A stretch of DNA of 64,000 bases from Aselliscus stoliczkanus. Lineage: Eukaryota > Chordata > Mammalia > Chiroptera > Hipposideridae. Made by a program: the position numbers and the translations under genes. Location of the stretch: contig CM066731.1 in assembly GCA_033961575.1 (NCBI GenBank), forward strand, positions 131,309,001 through 131,373,000, in the 5' to 3' direction. This document shows, in pieces, positions 35,980 to 47,312 of this stretch (within the stretch, counting starts at the first letter, position 1; each line of letters opens with the position of its first letter). Under the pieces are notes generated by a model that had not been told where the DNA came from, did no database searches, and was given only the letters and a program-made list of their open reading frames with translations.

Positions 35980-36118
35980 CAGTTTCTTTCCCCATTTTGG
36001 ATAAGGAAATGAGTTCAGAGTAATATGGCAGGTAACATATGACAAATCAGTGGCAGAGCTGGGATTCAAACTTAGCTCTATCTGACTGCAAATCCTGTAC
36101 TCTTAATCACAGAGTTTT
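35980..36118 (-). mobile_element. MIR SINE
   Basis: Antisense MIR: CCCATTTTGGATAAGGAAATG, then AGTGGCAGAGCTGGGATTCAAAC, then a 'ctgcaaatcctgtactcttaatcac' block. Strong match in order and text. Confidence 0.9.
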
Positions 36119-36849
36119 TAATAATTATGAATGTCATGTAGTCTCATAGACAACATTGAAATAAACTCTGGGGATCAGAGACAGAATCTTATCAAATCAT
36201 TAAGACAGGAGCAGAAACCCCTAAACTGAAGCCAAACTTAGTAACTAATTTGGTGAAGTTTTCTTCAAAATAGGCAAAGACATATAGATATATCTCTGTA
36301 ACAGCAGCTTAAGAATGTCACATATATTAAATAATTAAGATGTTTAAGAAATCAGTTCTCTGGAAATATGAGCATGTTGAAATTATTTTAAACAAGTCAG
36401 ACATTTGATATTGAAGACTCATTAGGAACGTAATTATTTCTCAATGAGAACATGATATTACAGACAACTGAAGGAAAGGACTAAAATACTCTCTATTTAA
36501 ATGCAAGAAACATTGTTTTGATTTTTGATTTCATTAAATTTTAATGTATTTATAAATATTTTCACTGGTAATCTTAAAAGGAAAATCCAAGGTAACTGGC
36601 TTATATGCTTTAATTTTCATATTGTCATGGCATAGAATTAGAGAAAAGAAGACTATTTTAGGTAATAAAAACATATTAGACATTTTATGAGTTCTGGATT
36701 TTGGGGATAAAGAACGAGAAAGACAACACAAACTGTACTATCCTCTTTTTCTCTCTGAGAACCATAGGAGGGTTCTTTTTGACTGTGAGAGATCTAAGGA
36801 TACTGGTAAATGTTTGAAGGAAGCTAAAGTAGAATCAGTAATCCCTTGA
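36119..36849. other. intronic sequence, nothing recognised
   Basis: AT-rich with no recognised repeat or exon. Confidence 0.45.
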
Positions 36850-37460
36850 GGTGGCTCCAATCCTGAGCACTGTTTTGTATCTTCTTCCCTGACAGCCTCC
36901 TCAGAAATCACAGCTCTTTCAACACGTATTTTCTCCTTCTATTCTTGGATTTTTTTCTCCTCTTTCTCTAAGAGTTTTTGCTCCCCATCCTTTCTGGTAT
37001 CTTTATACTCTTCTTCTGCCTTATAACGTGACTAGGAGCCTGTATTTTAAAAAGAACAAGGAAACTCTTATCCTGACCTTCACTAACCCCTTGTCGGTGC
37101 TACTTGACTTCTCTCTGGCAGTTTATGACTCAGCTTTTCTAAGGTTAGTCTGCCCTTGCTTTTAGATTCTCATTAGTCACTCAACCCACTTCAGTTTGGC
37201 TTTCACTAAATCTCCTCTCTCCAAGGTCACTTCATCAAAACACACTTGACTCCTTTCTGTGCTTATCTTTCTTGATCTCTCAGCTACTTTTGAAATTGCT
37301 AAGAACACCCTTCTAGGAATCCTCTCCACCTTTGGCTTTTGTGATTCCATGCCCAAAGTCAAGGTGACTTCTCTTTCTCAGTATTATTGTCTGTTGGCTC
37401 CTTGTATGTCCTACCCTTGTGTTTGTTTTCCAGGGCTGCTCACTCCGTTTCAGAATTAGT
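36850..37460 (+). mobile_element. L2 LINE, internal part
   Basis: Forward L2 ORF2 region: 'cttcactaaccccttgtcgg', TCTCTCAGCTACTTTTGAAATTGC, 'cttctaggaatcctctccacc', 'ggctccttgtatgtcctac'. Overlapping frames at 37177-37459 on both strands are relics or chance. Confidence 0.55.
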
Positions 37461-37794
37461 GTTGCCAACTGCATGCCTGTTAGCTACTTTTTTGTTATTA
37501 TCATACTTTGCATCCTTTCAGCATTTACTGATTTAAATAACAATTACCTTTACTATTGTAATATAAACAACTGTATATGTTCCTGCATTTATTAAACTCA
37601 CAGCAATTCCCTGAGGTATTTTTAATACTTGTTTTGCAGATTCATATCCTGAAATTCAGAGAGAACAGTCCAAGATCTATAAACTGAAACTTACATCTTT
37701 TTTTTGTCTGACTCCACATCTTGTATTTCTCTTACTTTACCAAGATGTTTTCCTTTCATTTGCATTTGCATGCAAAGCATTTATATATACATTA

Positions 37795-37955
37795 TTACAT
37801 TTGCTTCTCTTAACAGTGCTGTCAGTTAAATAAAACAGTGCTCTTATAATTTTTGTTTTAAAGATAAGGAAACCTGTTGTTAGAAACCTAAATGATTTTC
37901 CGTGTTTGTAGACACCAGAGTTGCTTCTGAAACCCAAGTGCTCTGGTTACAAATC
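37795..37955 (-). mobile_element. MIR SINE
   Basis: Antisense MIR: 'ttttgttttaaagataaggaaacc', then 'cctaaatgattttccg', 'gttgcttctgaaacccaagtgctc'. Moderately diverged. A similar weak antisense MIR lies at 38395-38510. Confidence 0.6.
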
Positions 37956-38689
37956 AACTTTTCTTTCTATTCATTATTCTGGGACATGGATATGTTATGT
38001 TGCTTTGTAATTTTCTATGAGTTGTTTCATGAAGTTCTACTTTGTATACTCCAATAAATAGATTTACATATGGCAGAGAGCTTATCAGTGCTTGTTGAAT
38101 ATTTTCACTTTAAAATGATCTTGAGATCATTTATTGAGAAATCTGAACTATCTAAGCATATTTTGAACTTAGAGTTTTGTAAATGAAAATTCGCAATTAT
38201 AATTGTTTTTATTACTTTGAAATTTTTTCTGTAATATTGCTGGCTGAGAGACATGCCTGAACTTTAATGGTGCCCTAAAACTCATATATACAAAATATTT
38301 TTGAAATTAAAAAACAACAACAACAGCCTTATGAGTAATTTACATTATAAGCATAATATAACTATATTTATTTGGATAATTTTCTGATAGTGGCAGTAAA
38401 GATTTGTATTAATAAGATCAGTACAGTCTCATCACTTTACAAATGGTGAAGGTCAAGTTTCTCAAGGAAAGGACACAGTAAAACCTAGCAGTGGACCTGG
38501 AAGGTGAAAACAAATGAAATTTTAAAAAATGCTGAAGGTGCATCTTCATTTTTCATAGTATAAACCATTGATAATAACTATAGTTGAAGTATTAGTTAAA
38601 ATAGTGTTCTCTATTAGCTCTCTTTTTTTTTCCATAATGTTAGAGCTATCTTTAAAAATCTGTTACTTCTTTGGTGAAAAAAAATTATT

Positions 38690-39712
38690 TATTATTCAAA
38701 CTTTACCGTCCTCCAAAATTTTACCTCCATGTCTTTTCCTCCCATTACATTGAAGAAATATTAGAGTACTTTTTAAAACTAGAAAACTGTCAAACATATA
38801 CTGATGATTTCCAAATCAATGTCAATGTCTTGAGCCAAAAATATTGCCTGACCTTTAGATAGCTATTTTTTTTAAAAATTGCCTGTACATTTTGTTTTGG
38901 GTATATAAGAGGTATATCAAATTTAATATGTCAAAAAGTGAAAATATCACTTCCTTTCACTTCCCCAAATCCGCCATGTCTAATGTATTATTTAATATCC
39001 AACCAATGCCCACTTACTGCCCACTTTATCTTCTAAATATTTCCCAAATATAATCTATATCTCCACTGCTACCACAACTTCTTAACTCAGACCTTTATCA
39101 CCTCTGTTTTTTGAATAGCCTTTTCTGACTCATTGTTTCAACTTCAATTTTATCCTTCTCTTTTCCAACAGAGTAATATTTATAGATACACATCTGACCA
39201 GATCCATGACCTACTTAAACCTTTATTTTTATTATTCCCCTTCACCTTTTCCCCCTCTTTTACAGTTGATATTCGATATTATTTTATATTAATTTCAGGT
39301 GTACAGCATAGTGGTGAGACATTTATATAATTTAAGAAGTGACTCCTCTGACTAGTCTAGTACCCACCTGGCATTATACATAGTCATTACCATATTATTG
39401 ACTATGTTGCCTATCCTTTACCTTATGTCCCCGTGACTATTAGAACTACCAATTTGTACCCCAGAACCAATGAATGTTCACAACATTCACCATCATCCTT
39501 GGCACATATTAGGAATGCAGTGAAAGTCTGATGGATTAGACTGGACTCCCATGGCTCCTTACACACTTTAACATACTAATTATTGTGCTATGCTGTGATG
39601 TTTTGGTCTGTGTCTTCTTGAGAAAAAGAGCTGTATTTGATTTCATTTTGTACCTAGTACCTTGGCCAGTGCTTGGCACCTAGTTGTTCCTCAATAAATA
39701 TTTGGAGAGGGA
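38690..39712 (+). mobile_element. L2 LINE interrupted by an L1 fragment
   Basis: Forward L2 begins around 'atactgatgatttccaaatc', continues through TTTAATATGTCAAAAAGTG and 'cactgctaccacaacttc', and ends with TGGCACCTAGTTGTTCC then TCAATAAATATTTGG. Between about 39234 and 39495 it is broken by antisense L1. No reading frame survives. Confidence 0.75.
39234..39495 (-). mobile_element. L1 3'-UTR fragment nested in L2
   Basis: Contains TTTCAGGTGTACAGCATAGTG, 'gacatttatataatttaagaagtgac', CTAGTACCCACCTGGCA and 'accaatttgtacc' in the order of the reversed L1 3' region. It lies inside the older L2. Confidence 0.75.
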
Positions 39713-41592
39713 ATGAGAAGAGACTATATATGCTCATGTACATGTCTGTTATGTAGCTCAGCATTCTGACGGAGAATCTGGGCTCTTCATCACTGCAATA
39801 CAGTGCTTCTTCTCATCCCCACCATGGAGCAGAGTAACTAATTCACAAAGTTTATTTCATGAATAATTGAATGAATGAAGAAATATTTGTTAGGATACAA
39901 AGCTAGGTTTTAAAATCTAATGCCTATGTGAAATATTTTCATACTTCATCTGCCTTTAATAATGGCTCAGCTTATTCTTATTTTTAAAGAATAAGCCTCT
40001 AGCTAGTCATGTAAGTGCCTTAGCTATAAATATAAGTGCCATGAGAAATTATGGACAATATTTTTCTGCATAGAGTTTACTTTTTGGCATTGTTGCTGCC
40101 AACTGTAAATGCCCTAGGGAGAAAAAAAAAAGCAGCTTAATTTGTTCCTGACTAATCCCACAATGGTTTACTACAGAGACCTTTGCTGTACTCACTTGTT
40201 TCACTGTGCTTTTCAACACATCTTGTTTTGCTCATTCATATACAAGGAGTGTGACTAAGTAGTGGAAGGGAAAATAAATTCTCCAAAACAAGTCCTTTCA
40301 AGAAAGAGTTAGATGGCTGGAGCTACAAATTCAATGCAAATTGGGTTAACATTTATTTGGTAGCACAAGAGCCTCTTACCCTCTTATAATCTTTGTAACT
40401 CTGTAAACAATGTCTCCTCTTAAGAATTCAATAGGTTTGCTCAGTCCTGGTTTCAGATCCCGATTTTACCATTCACTATTCGTTTGTCTCTTTTATTGCC
40501 TGTAAATTGAGAATAATGAAAACTACTCTCTAGTTGTTGAAAGGATTAAGTAGGATAACATATTAAAAGGTCTAGCACAGTCCTGATACAAAGTAAGTGC
40601 TCATTATATAGTAGTTATTGGATTATTAATATTATTTACTGCTCATTTCCATATGCATATTTAAAATTCACAAACATTTTAAACATGAAATTACTATGCA
40701 GGCATACTAATACTTAATTCTGATCTCAATATAAATATTACTTTTAGTATGTGGACAGTTGTAATAATCAACTAGGACATATTCATCTAGAAAATGATTC
40801 CTAAGACATTTTTATGCATTCCACTATCGACATTTTATAATTTGAGAACAAAAGCAATGCAATAACTTACACTGCCTGACAAAATATTTGATATAGACTC
40901 ATAATGTATATTATCAAAACACTGTTTTAAAAAGACTATCTTTATGTGTATGTACATATATATGTGCTTCTATCTATATAGTATTAAATTACACATTCAT
41001 AAGTACTTGCATTTATAAGTTGCGTTTTCAAGGTAAACTCACTAGAGACCTGAATTTTTATCCTATCATTCTGTCATGCTAACATGTTTTAATAAGAATA
41101 AAGATATGTTCAGTTTTCAGAAACAACATAAAGATGAAAGAAGCATATAGCAATACATACATTTCAAAGAGTTTTGTGGATTTGTGAGAATTATATCAGA
41201 GAGGCTAAACACTGGAACAAGTTGAGGATTAAAAATAAACACCTTCAAACAGACACATAAAATAGCTTTTAGATCCTTTAAGAGCAAGAAATACAGAGTA
41301 TCCTCAGTTGTTTTGTTCTAATGCGGTAATATTAGTTTAAAAACAAAAGCAAACAAAGACAGAAGTCTTCAACTTTCATATTCCTTTTATCTTTTTCTAC
41401 AAGGTGAATTCTCCTCCAAGTGAGGATGAGCTGTGACCATTGTTAGAAGAGACTCGAAGATAAGTTTAGTATAACCGAATATGAGAGCTCTTATTACTTT
41501 AAGTTCAGGGTCCCAGGCTCAGAAAAAAAAGTATATCACAAGAAAATAAAATAATAGCGATTATGATCAAAGAGCTATTGCTATCAACATTT
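39713..41592. other. intronic sequence with one MIR
   Basis: A forward MIR lies at 40430-40630 (TGGTTTCAGATCCCGATTTTACC, 'aaattgagaataatgaaaac', 'aaaggtctagcacagtcctgatac', 'agtaagtgctcattatat'), confidence about 0.75. The remainder is AT-rich and unrecognised. Confidence 0.5.
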
Positions 41593-41753
41593 AAAGGTAC
41601 AACATTTGGACCGGCCGAGTGGCGCGGTAGTTGGGCGCTGGCTTGGGAAGCCAGCGGCCCCGATTCGGGTCCCACATGTGAGGGCCAGTGACACTGCCCT
41701 CAAAAAAAACAAACAAACAAAAACAAACAAACAAAAAAAAAGGTACAACATTT
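41593..41753 (+). mobile_element. short tRNA-derived SINE with perfect 15-bp target duplication
   Basis: The element is 41608-41738. The head starts GGACCGGCCGAGTGG, has a B-box-like GATTCGGGTCC, ends GACACTGCCCTC and passes directly into a (CAAA)n tail. AAAGGTACAACATTT is duplicated exactly at 41593-41607 and 41739-41753. The perfect duplication and intact tail mark it as one of the younger insertions in the window. The 65-codon minus frame at 41591-41788 is its artefact. Confidence 0.95.
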
Positions 41754-42302
41754 AAGTGAGCGGCCAGAAGACTGTAGGGAGTCCTCATGTTAATGGTTGA
41801 GAAAACATTGGAGTTTCAAAACTGTTAACTGTTAATCTGAACTTAATTTGAAGCAAAATCTATTACAGACTTCCGCGTAATCTATAATGTTGATTCTTAG
41901 AAACACAGGTAGGTCCATTAAAAACAAATCATGTTCCCACAACTTTATTTCTACACTTTTATTAGACTAATACATTGATCAAGGGAAAAGGGAATGCTGA
42001 AACCATATGTATATCAATAAGATATTTGACAAATATCTCATGAGATATATATTTCATAATTTGTTAATTAACCATACCTAAAGATCACTGAATGTATGTG
42101 TGCCTGGAATAAACTATCTTAGTGATCTGCCCCTTGTCAAGCCATTTTGTTTAGTATTTTTAATTAATTAATAACTCTAAATGAAGTCTTGGTAATGCTG
42201 CAAAGCTGCAAAGATATATGTAGGGTTTAGGTGGCAGGATCAAAGTCATAGACACCTGATAAGTTATTTAGATAGATTGAAAGTCTTCAAGATTAAGTGT
42301 AT
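41754..42302. other. intronic sequence, nothing recognised
   Basis: AT-rich without recognised features. Confidence 0.45.
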
Positions 42303-42454
42303 CGGGGAAGAATGAAAGATCTAGTATTTAACTATTTAAAGTAGAATATAGCAAGAAGAAAAAAAAAGGGTTTATGTGCGGGGAAGAATGAAAGATCTAG
42401 TATTTAACTATTTAAAGTAGAATATACCAAGAAGAAAGAAAAAGGGTTTATGTG
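42303..42454. repeat. 76-bp tandem duplication
   Basis: Two adjacent 76-bp units (42303-42378 and 42379-42454), each starting CGGGGAAGAATGAAAGATC and ending AGGGTTTATGTG. They differ at only a couple of bases (for example GCAAG against CCAAG). Near-identity indicates a recent local duplication. Confidence 0.97.
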
Positions 42455-42784
42455 AATCAAATTCATGAATTTCATGAGCCTATAGTATGTAGCAGCTAAT
42501 ACAGGATTTTGGAACATTGAGAGAGCTATGATGTACCCCCCATTTGCAAAGTAATGTTCAGTTCTGAAAGTTGCTTTTAAGAGGGCCATCAATTGACAAG
42601 AGTAATGAGAATGTGGGCTAAAGCTCCAAATGGTAGATTTTAGCTTAGAACAGAAAATAATTTTGTAATGGTTAGATTTTAATGGACTGTGTGAACTTCC
42701 TTAATTCATTCCCTTTTATTGCTACTGTTTGAGCTAGTATTGTGTTAGAACCCATAGAAAGAATTCTTGCTTCGAGTAGGATTC

Positions 42785-43083
42785 TCAACCCCTTCCAGCT
42801 TTTTAGAGACATAATTGACATATAACATTGTGTAAGATTAAGGTGCACACCTGATGATTTGATAATGTATTTATTGCAAAATGATTGCCACAATAATCTA
42901 TCACCTCATATTATTGCCTTTCTCTGTATGTGAATATTTAATATCTGCTCTTAGTAACTTTCAATTATATAATATAGTATCATTAACTAATTACTGTGCT
43001 GTACATTTGATTTCCAGAACTCATTCATCTTATAACTGGAAATCTGTACCCTTGACCACCATCTCCCCATTTTCCCTTTTTTT
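42785..43083 (-). mobile_element. L1 (L1M) 3' region
   Basis: Antisense L1M: TAGAGACATAATTGACATATAAC, 'gtgtaagattaaggtgcacacc', TTGCAAAATGATTGCCACAATA, 'ctcttagtaactttcaattatata', 'tcatcttataactggaaatctgtacc'. The order matches the reversed 3' UTR. Confidence 0.85.
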
Positions 43084-43087
43084 CTAA

Positions 43088-43340
43088 AAAATGTGATGGG
43101 AAACCACTGACAGGTTTTCAGCAGGAAGAGACACAATCAGATTTCTTTTGTAGGAAGGCTGTTCTGACTGCTGAGTGGAGCATGGATTGAAGAAGTCCAT
43201 ACTGGATATAGCTAGTTCAGTTGGGAAAGTATTGCAGTAGTTCAGGTGATGGGAAATGATGATTTGAACCAGGTTAGGGAGATGTTCAAGAGAAAGGTGC
43301 CCAAGAGATGGCAAGAGAACCTGATTACCCAATATTTAAT
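43088..43340 (-). mobile_element. L2 LINE fragment
   Basis: Antisense L2: GATGGGAAACCACTGACAGG, 'ttttcagcaggaagagacac', 'gctgttctgactgctgagtgg', TATTGCAGTAGTTCAGGTGATG. Text and order match the reversed ORF2 segment. Confidence 0.8.
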
Positions 43341-44111
43341 CTTTCAGTTTTGAAAACTGAATGACTAAAGCATCATATTTTTGGAGAGATATTACTTAGA
43401 ATGTGAAGTAAATGTTCATAGCTCTTCTAATGACAAAAGTTAACTTGTATAATTTTTCAATCTCCAAAAAGTTATGTAAAGTGGAGTAGGATTTTGAAGG
43501 TATAGTCCAACTGACCTTTCTTTCCTTTACTAACAGAAATATATTTACCATTGATGATGGGAAACCTTCAGTTAATTAAGTCATTAAAATAGTACTATGT
43601 TTCTTATAGGTACCCATATGCATTTAGTGTGTAGAGTGACACCGTATGACTTTTAGGAATATATCTTACATCTATAGCTAGAAAAGGGGATGTTTGCCTC
43701 TTGTTATAGATTACAGTTAAAAGGAGAATGTTGTTTTATTTTTTGTCATTTTACAATGTTTACTCATACCAGAGATAGTCAAAATTATTTTAAAATTCAT
43801 GATGTTATGTCTACACAGTCCAAGATGCAAAGGAGTTTGGAAAAAAATATTTTTCAATGGAGGATATCGAGTATTATGATTAAAAAACAAGAATATTATT
43901 TAAACAAGAAATCCTTTCACTTAATAGTTTGATCAAGTTAAAGAAGCTCCAAATTTATCAAATGTCTTGTTGTCTTCATAAGAATATATTGACACCCAAT
44001 TTAAAGTTTATCTTTGCTTCCTAGTTTTTCTGTTGTTGTTGTTTTGTTTTGGTTTTGCTTTTATTTTTTTATTTTTTTATTATTATTAATAGTTACAGAT
44101 GTACAAAACTA
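43341..44111. other. intronic sequence, nothing recognised
   Basis: AT-rich, ending in a T/G-rich run at 44025-44090. The 80-codon frame at 43690-43932 is not recognised. Confidence 0.4.
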
Positions 44112-44600
44112 TGCAATAGTTTGTTTTTTAAAGATTTTATTGGGGAATTGGCGGAGGGGAACAGCGTTGGGGATTCGGGGAAGGGGAACAGACAAGTTGC
44201 TGTCTTTTTGTTCTTCAGTTTAGTTGCGGAGGATGTTGCTTCACTGTTGGTATCGTCATTGCGCTCTTCCCGGATGAGGCAGATCGCTTGCTGGCCTCTG
44301 GATGTCGCTCACCGCGGCTATTGGCAGCTCACGCTTGGCTGCCAGCCGCTCACGCTGGCTGCGGGCCGCGGGCCGCTCATGCTGGCTGCCGGCCACTACA
44401 CTGTAGCCTATGGCAGCCCACTGCAGCAGGGGCTGTAGCCCACACCATCACCAGGGCTCGCACAGCCCAGCTCCAGGTGGAGCTGTTGTTAGCTGTAGAG
44501 GGCAGTGTCACTGGCCCTCATGTGGGATCCGAACCGGGGCCGCTGGCATCCCAAAACCAGCACTTAACCAATGTGCCACTCGGCCGGCCCTGCAATAGTT
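44112..44600 (-). mobile_element. long composite SINE, copy 1
   Basis: The element is about 44122-44590. On the minus strand, a tRNA-like head (44590 to 44498, GGCCGGCC start, ending CACTGCCCTC) is followed by about 240 bases of GC-rich body with imperfect GCTGGCAGCC/AGCGTGAGCGGC repeats. A tail follows with CATCCTCCGCAACTA and CCCCAATAAAATC, then A residues. TGCAATAGTT is duplicated at 44112-44121 and 44591-44600. Five overlapping plus-strand frames of 62-129 codons (44014-44671) are by-products. Not a CpG island or gene. Confidence 0.9.
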
Positions 44601-45428
44601 ATTTTTTTTCACCCCTTACTAGTTTCTATGAAAACTATAGTCCTCCCAAATGGACTAACAATTCAAATTAGGAATACATTGATCATAATTTCAAGTTGAA
44701 CAATTGTTGGTAATTACATTTATGATATATAAAGAAAATTTTATAAATTACCTCTATATCCCATTATCTTCCCTAGAATGAAAACTACTACATTTTCCTT
44801 GACTGACTGATGCAAATTGCAAAGCAGATTTAATAAGTCATGGTCAATTTTAGTTGCCAGTGTGAAAAAAATAAAACACATTCTATGGAGTGGAAAGAGT
44901 GTTAAATATACCAAATATTTAGTAAGCAGCTAATTCTACTCTAACTCCAATGCCTCTCAGACCTACCTCTACAGTAGGTGTTTTCAAAATTCACTATCAT
45001 CACCATGCATTAACCTCTGATTAATTTTTTCATGCTTACCTCAATCATTTTTCCTACTCTGACTTATAAGGAACTGGTTATGGGCCTTTATTTGGGTACT
45101 TTGCAAAGGACACCTTTGTGATATGCTATGTAATAGAATATTGAAATTTAAGTGTTTTAAATTGATTAAACACTAAATTATTCAAATCCTACTAAAGGAA
45201 TTATGTTTATTAAGTCAAAATTACATAGAGCAAATTGGGAAAATAATGTGTTCATTAAATAATTACTTGATTGATTATCTATATTGCTTGAAACACCTGA
45301 TAATTATTTTAAATAAATCTATACAGTTAATGTAAAGAGTATGATTTATAATCAGTTCTCTGTAATCCTATGAAAAGGAGATGAAGTTTTTTAAAAATGA
45401 GAATTACTGAAATAAGTGTGGCTGTATA
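44601..45428. other. intronic sequence, nothing recognised
   Basis: AT-rich without recognised features. Confidence 0.45.
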
Positions 45429-45606
45429 AGCAGATGTCATCTCAGGGCCGGCCGAGTGGCTCAGTTGGTTAAGAGCTCACTCAAGAGTGCGAGCTGAGCT
45501 CTTGAGTTCGATGCCAGCCCGAGCTGAGTTGCCGTTGAGCTGCCAACAGGTGGCAGGATGACTCAGCTAAAAAATAAAAATAAATAAATAAGCTGATGTC
45601 ATCTCA
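45429..45606 (+). mobile_element. tRNA-derived SINE (CAGGTGGCAGG type) with target duplication
   Basis: The element is 45445-45590, starting GGGCCGGCCGAGTGGCTCAG. It has a GAGTTCGATGCC B-box, a TGCCAACAGGTGGCAGGATG body end and a (AAAT)n tail. The 16-bp duplication lies at 45429-45444 and 45591-45606 with one mismatch. Closest relative in the window is 15850-16008. Confidence 0.93.
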
Positions 45607-47175
45607 AAAGAAAACCCGTGCATCAAATGAGTCAATTCACCTTTTTGGAGGAAATGTGGGAAATTCAAACTCCAAATAGGCAGAAAAACCTTATCAATGA
45701 TTGAAAAATCACAATTAATAAGAGATGGCAATGGTTCTTTTGCCCTCATATAAACTGGTTCTGTGGTAGGATAGAATATGTTTTATAAGAAAATTGTTTA
45801 TATCAATTTTAAATCGTTTATATCAAATTAAAATCAAGAATACTAATGAATAGCAGATTTTTGAGGTTTTAAATGATTTGATTGTTCTGTTCTTATTTTA
45901 CGGTCTTCGGGAGTAGCAGCAGAAATTATGAAATATAAGCATATAAAAGTAGTTTGGAAACCATCTAATCTCTATCATAAGACAATTAATTATCTGTTGC
46001 AAGTTCTCAGTAAACCAACATGATCCATCTCATGTATTCCTCATCAGCTCCTTCACTATTTCCACATAGAATAGTTTGCACCTGGTTCTTGCTGATGCCT
46101 TTAACATGAACCATTTATAGGGAGCTATGAGGCATACAAATCTATTTGGTACTGATGTTATGTCCTTAATTTCATCAACTACAAGTGGAAAACCGTAAAT
46201 AATATCATAAGAAAAATACAGCTGTGCGAATCTTGGCAAAACAGTGTGAAACTATTCCTACTGTTTGCTTCTTTCCCCATGTCCTCTTTCCAGTGCATAT
46301 AAATTCATTGGTCTGGTGGTTTAAATTTAGGCCCCAATTTTGACTAACTCTAAGAACTCAAAGAAAAACACAGCTGAAACCGCTGCCTTGTGTCTTAACT
46401 CACGGCCCCCAATGATAGGCCTCCCACAGAGCCAAGCTTTCAGCAAAAAGGCTGATGACTAGAGCTTGTGTTGGAAAAGTGGCGAGTTTGATGATAAATC
46501 AGAAAGAGAGGCTTTATCATCGCTGTCTTAGGAGATTTTGCATAGCCCTACTAAGAAGAAACATTGAGTATTCTTGTCCCCTACTGCATGTAAGAAAAAC
46601 AGGATAGATTTCTCTGGCACTTGAAACTGACTGATTTCATGCTAGCATGCTGACACCACAAGAAAATGACAAATTTACATGCAAAATGAAGAGCTGAGGG
46701 GTGCAGAGCAATTTCTTTCATTTGTAGTTGATTTGTTCTTATTCGGTCCTGAAAGTTTGTGGGTCAGTGATTGGGAACTAGCAAAGCTAAAGCCCATAGT
46801 TGTGATCCAAGAGTTTCTGGAAAGAAAGATATCCAACCTTCAAATATGTTAGATACAAAAATAGAATATCAGCTGAAATCAACTGCTGTTTTCAGAAATC
46901 TGATGGCAAATTTCTTCTGAGACTGTCAAGGATGGTGCTAACGTTCTTGTGTTTAAATCTCTAGGGTACCTCATAAAGAGGACTATGCACTGCTTTTCTC
47001 TGGTGCTGCTCCTCTACAGAATAAAATTAATTTTTTTTCTGCAAAGTAGTCCTAGAAAAGATTAAAAATAAAAGCTGAGTGAAAATATACTAAGGACTGA
47101 GTAGAGTAATTCAGTTTTCTGCCAAGGTAGATAACCCATTTATCAGACAGAGACGTGGAACATATTAACTGAAAA
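45607..47175. other. intronic sequence with a candidate conserved block
   Basis: No repeats were recognised. 46370-46700 is less AT-rich. It contains GATGATAAA (46490-46498) and its exact reverse complement TTTATCATC (46513-46521), a GATA-type inverted pair, and could be a conserved non-coding element. This is inference only. Confidence 0.3.
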
Positions 47176-47312
47176 ATATGCTGAGGATTTTTTTTTTTTT
47201 TTTTGAGGGCAGTGTCACTGGCCCTTATATGTGGGACCCGAACCGGGGCCGCTGGCTTCTCAAGCTAGCGCTTAACCACCGCGCCACTCGGCAGGCCCAT
47301 ATGCTGAGCATT
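47176..47312 (-). mobile_element. short tRNA-derived SINE with target duplication
   Basis: The element is 47190-47298: T-rich tail, GAGGGCAGTGTCACTGGCCC, a GACCCGAACCGGGG B-box complement and a CGCCACTCGGC head end. Duplication ATATGCTGAGGATT (47176-47189) against ATATGCTGAGCATT (47299-47312), one mismatch. Confidence 0.94.

Noticed and set aside
42303..42454. Direct repeats considered as a CRISPR-like array
   Set aside because: Only two adjacent units without spacers, in a mammalian intron. It is a tandem duplication.
44014..44671. Cluster of GC-rich open frames of 62-129 codons
   Set aside because: They lie within the long composite SINE and read its body and tRNA-like head. The same is true of the frames at 48681-49216.
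45445..45520. tRNA gene-like A and B boxes
   Set aside because: The cloverleaf is incomplete and the sequence continues into a SINE body with A-rich tail and target duplication. The same holds for the other SINE heads.
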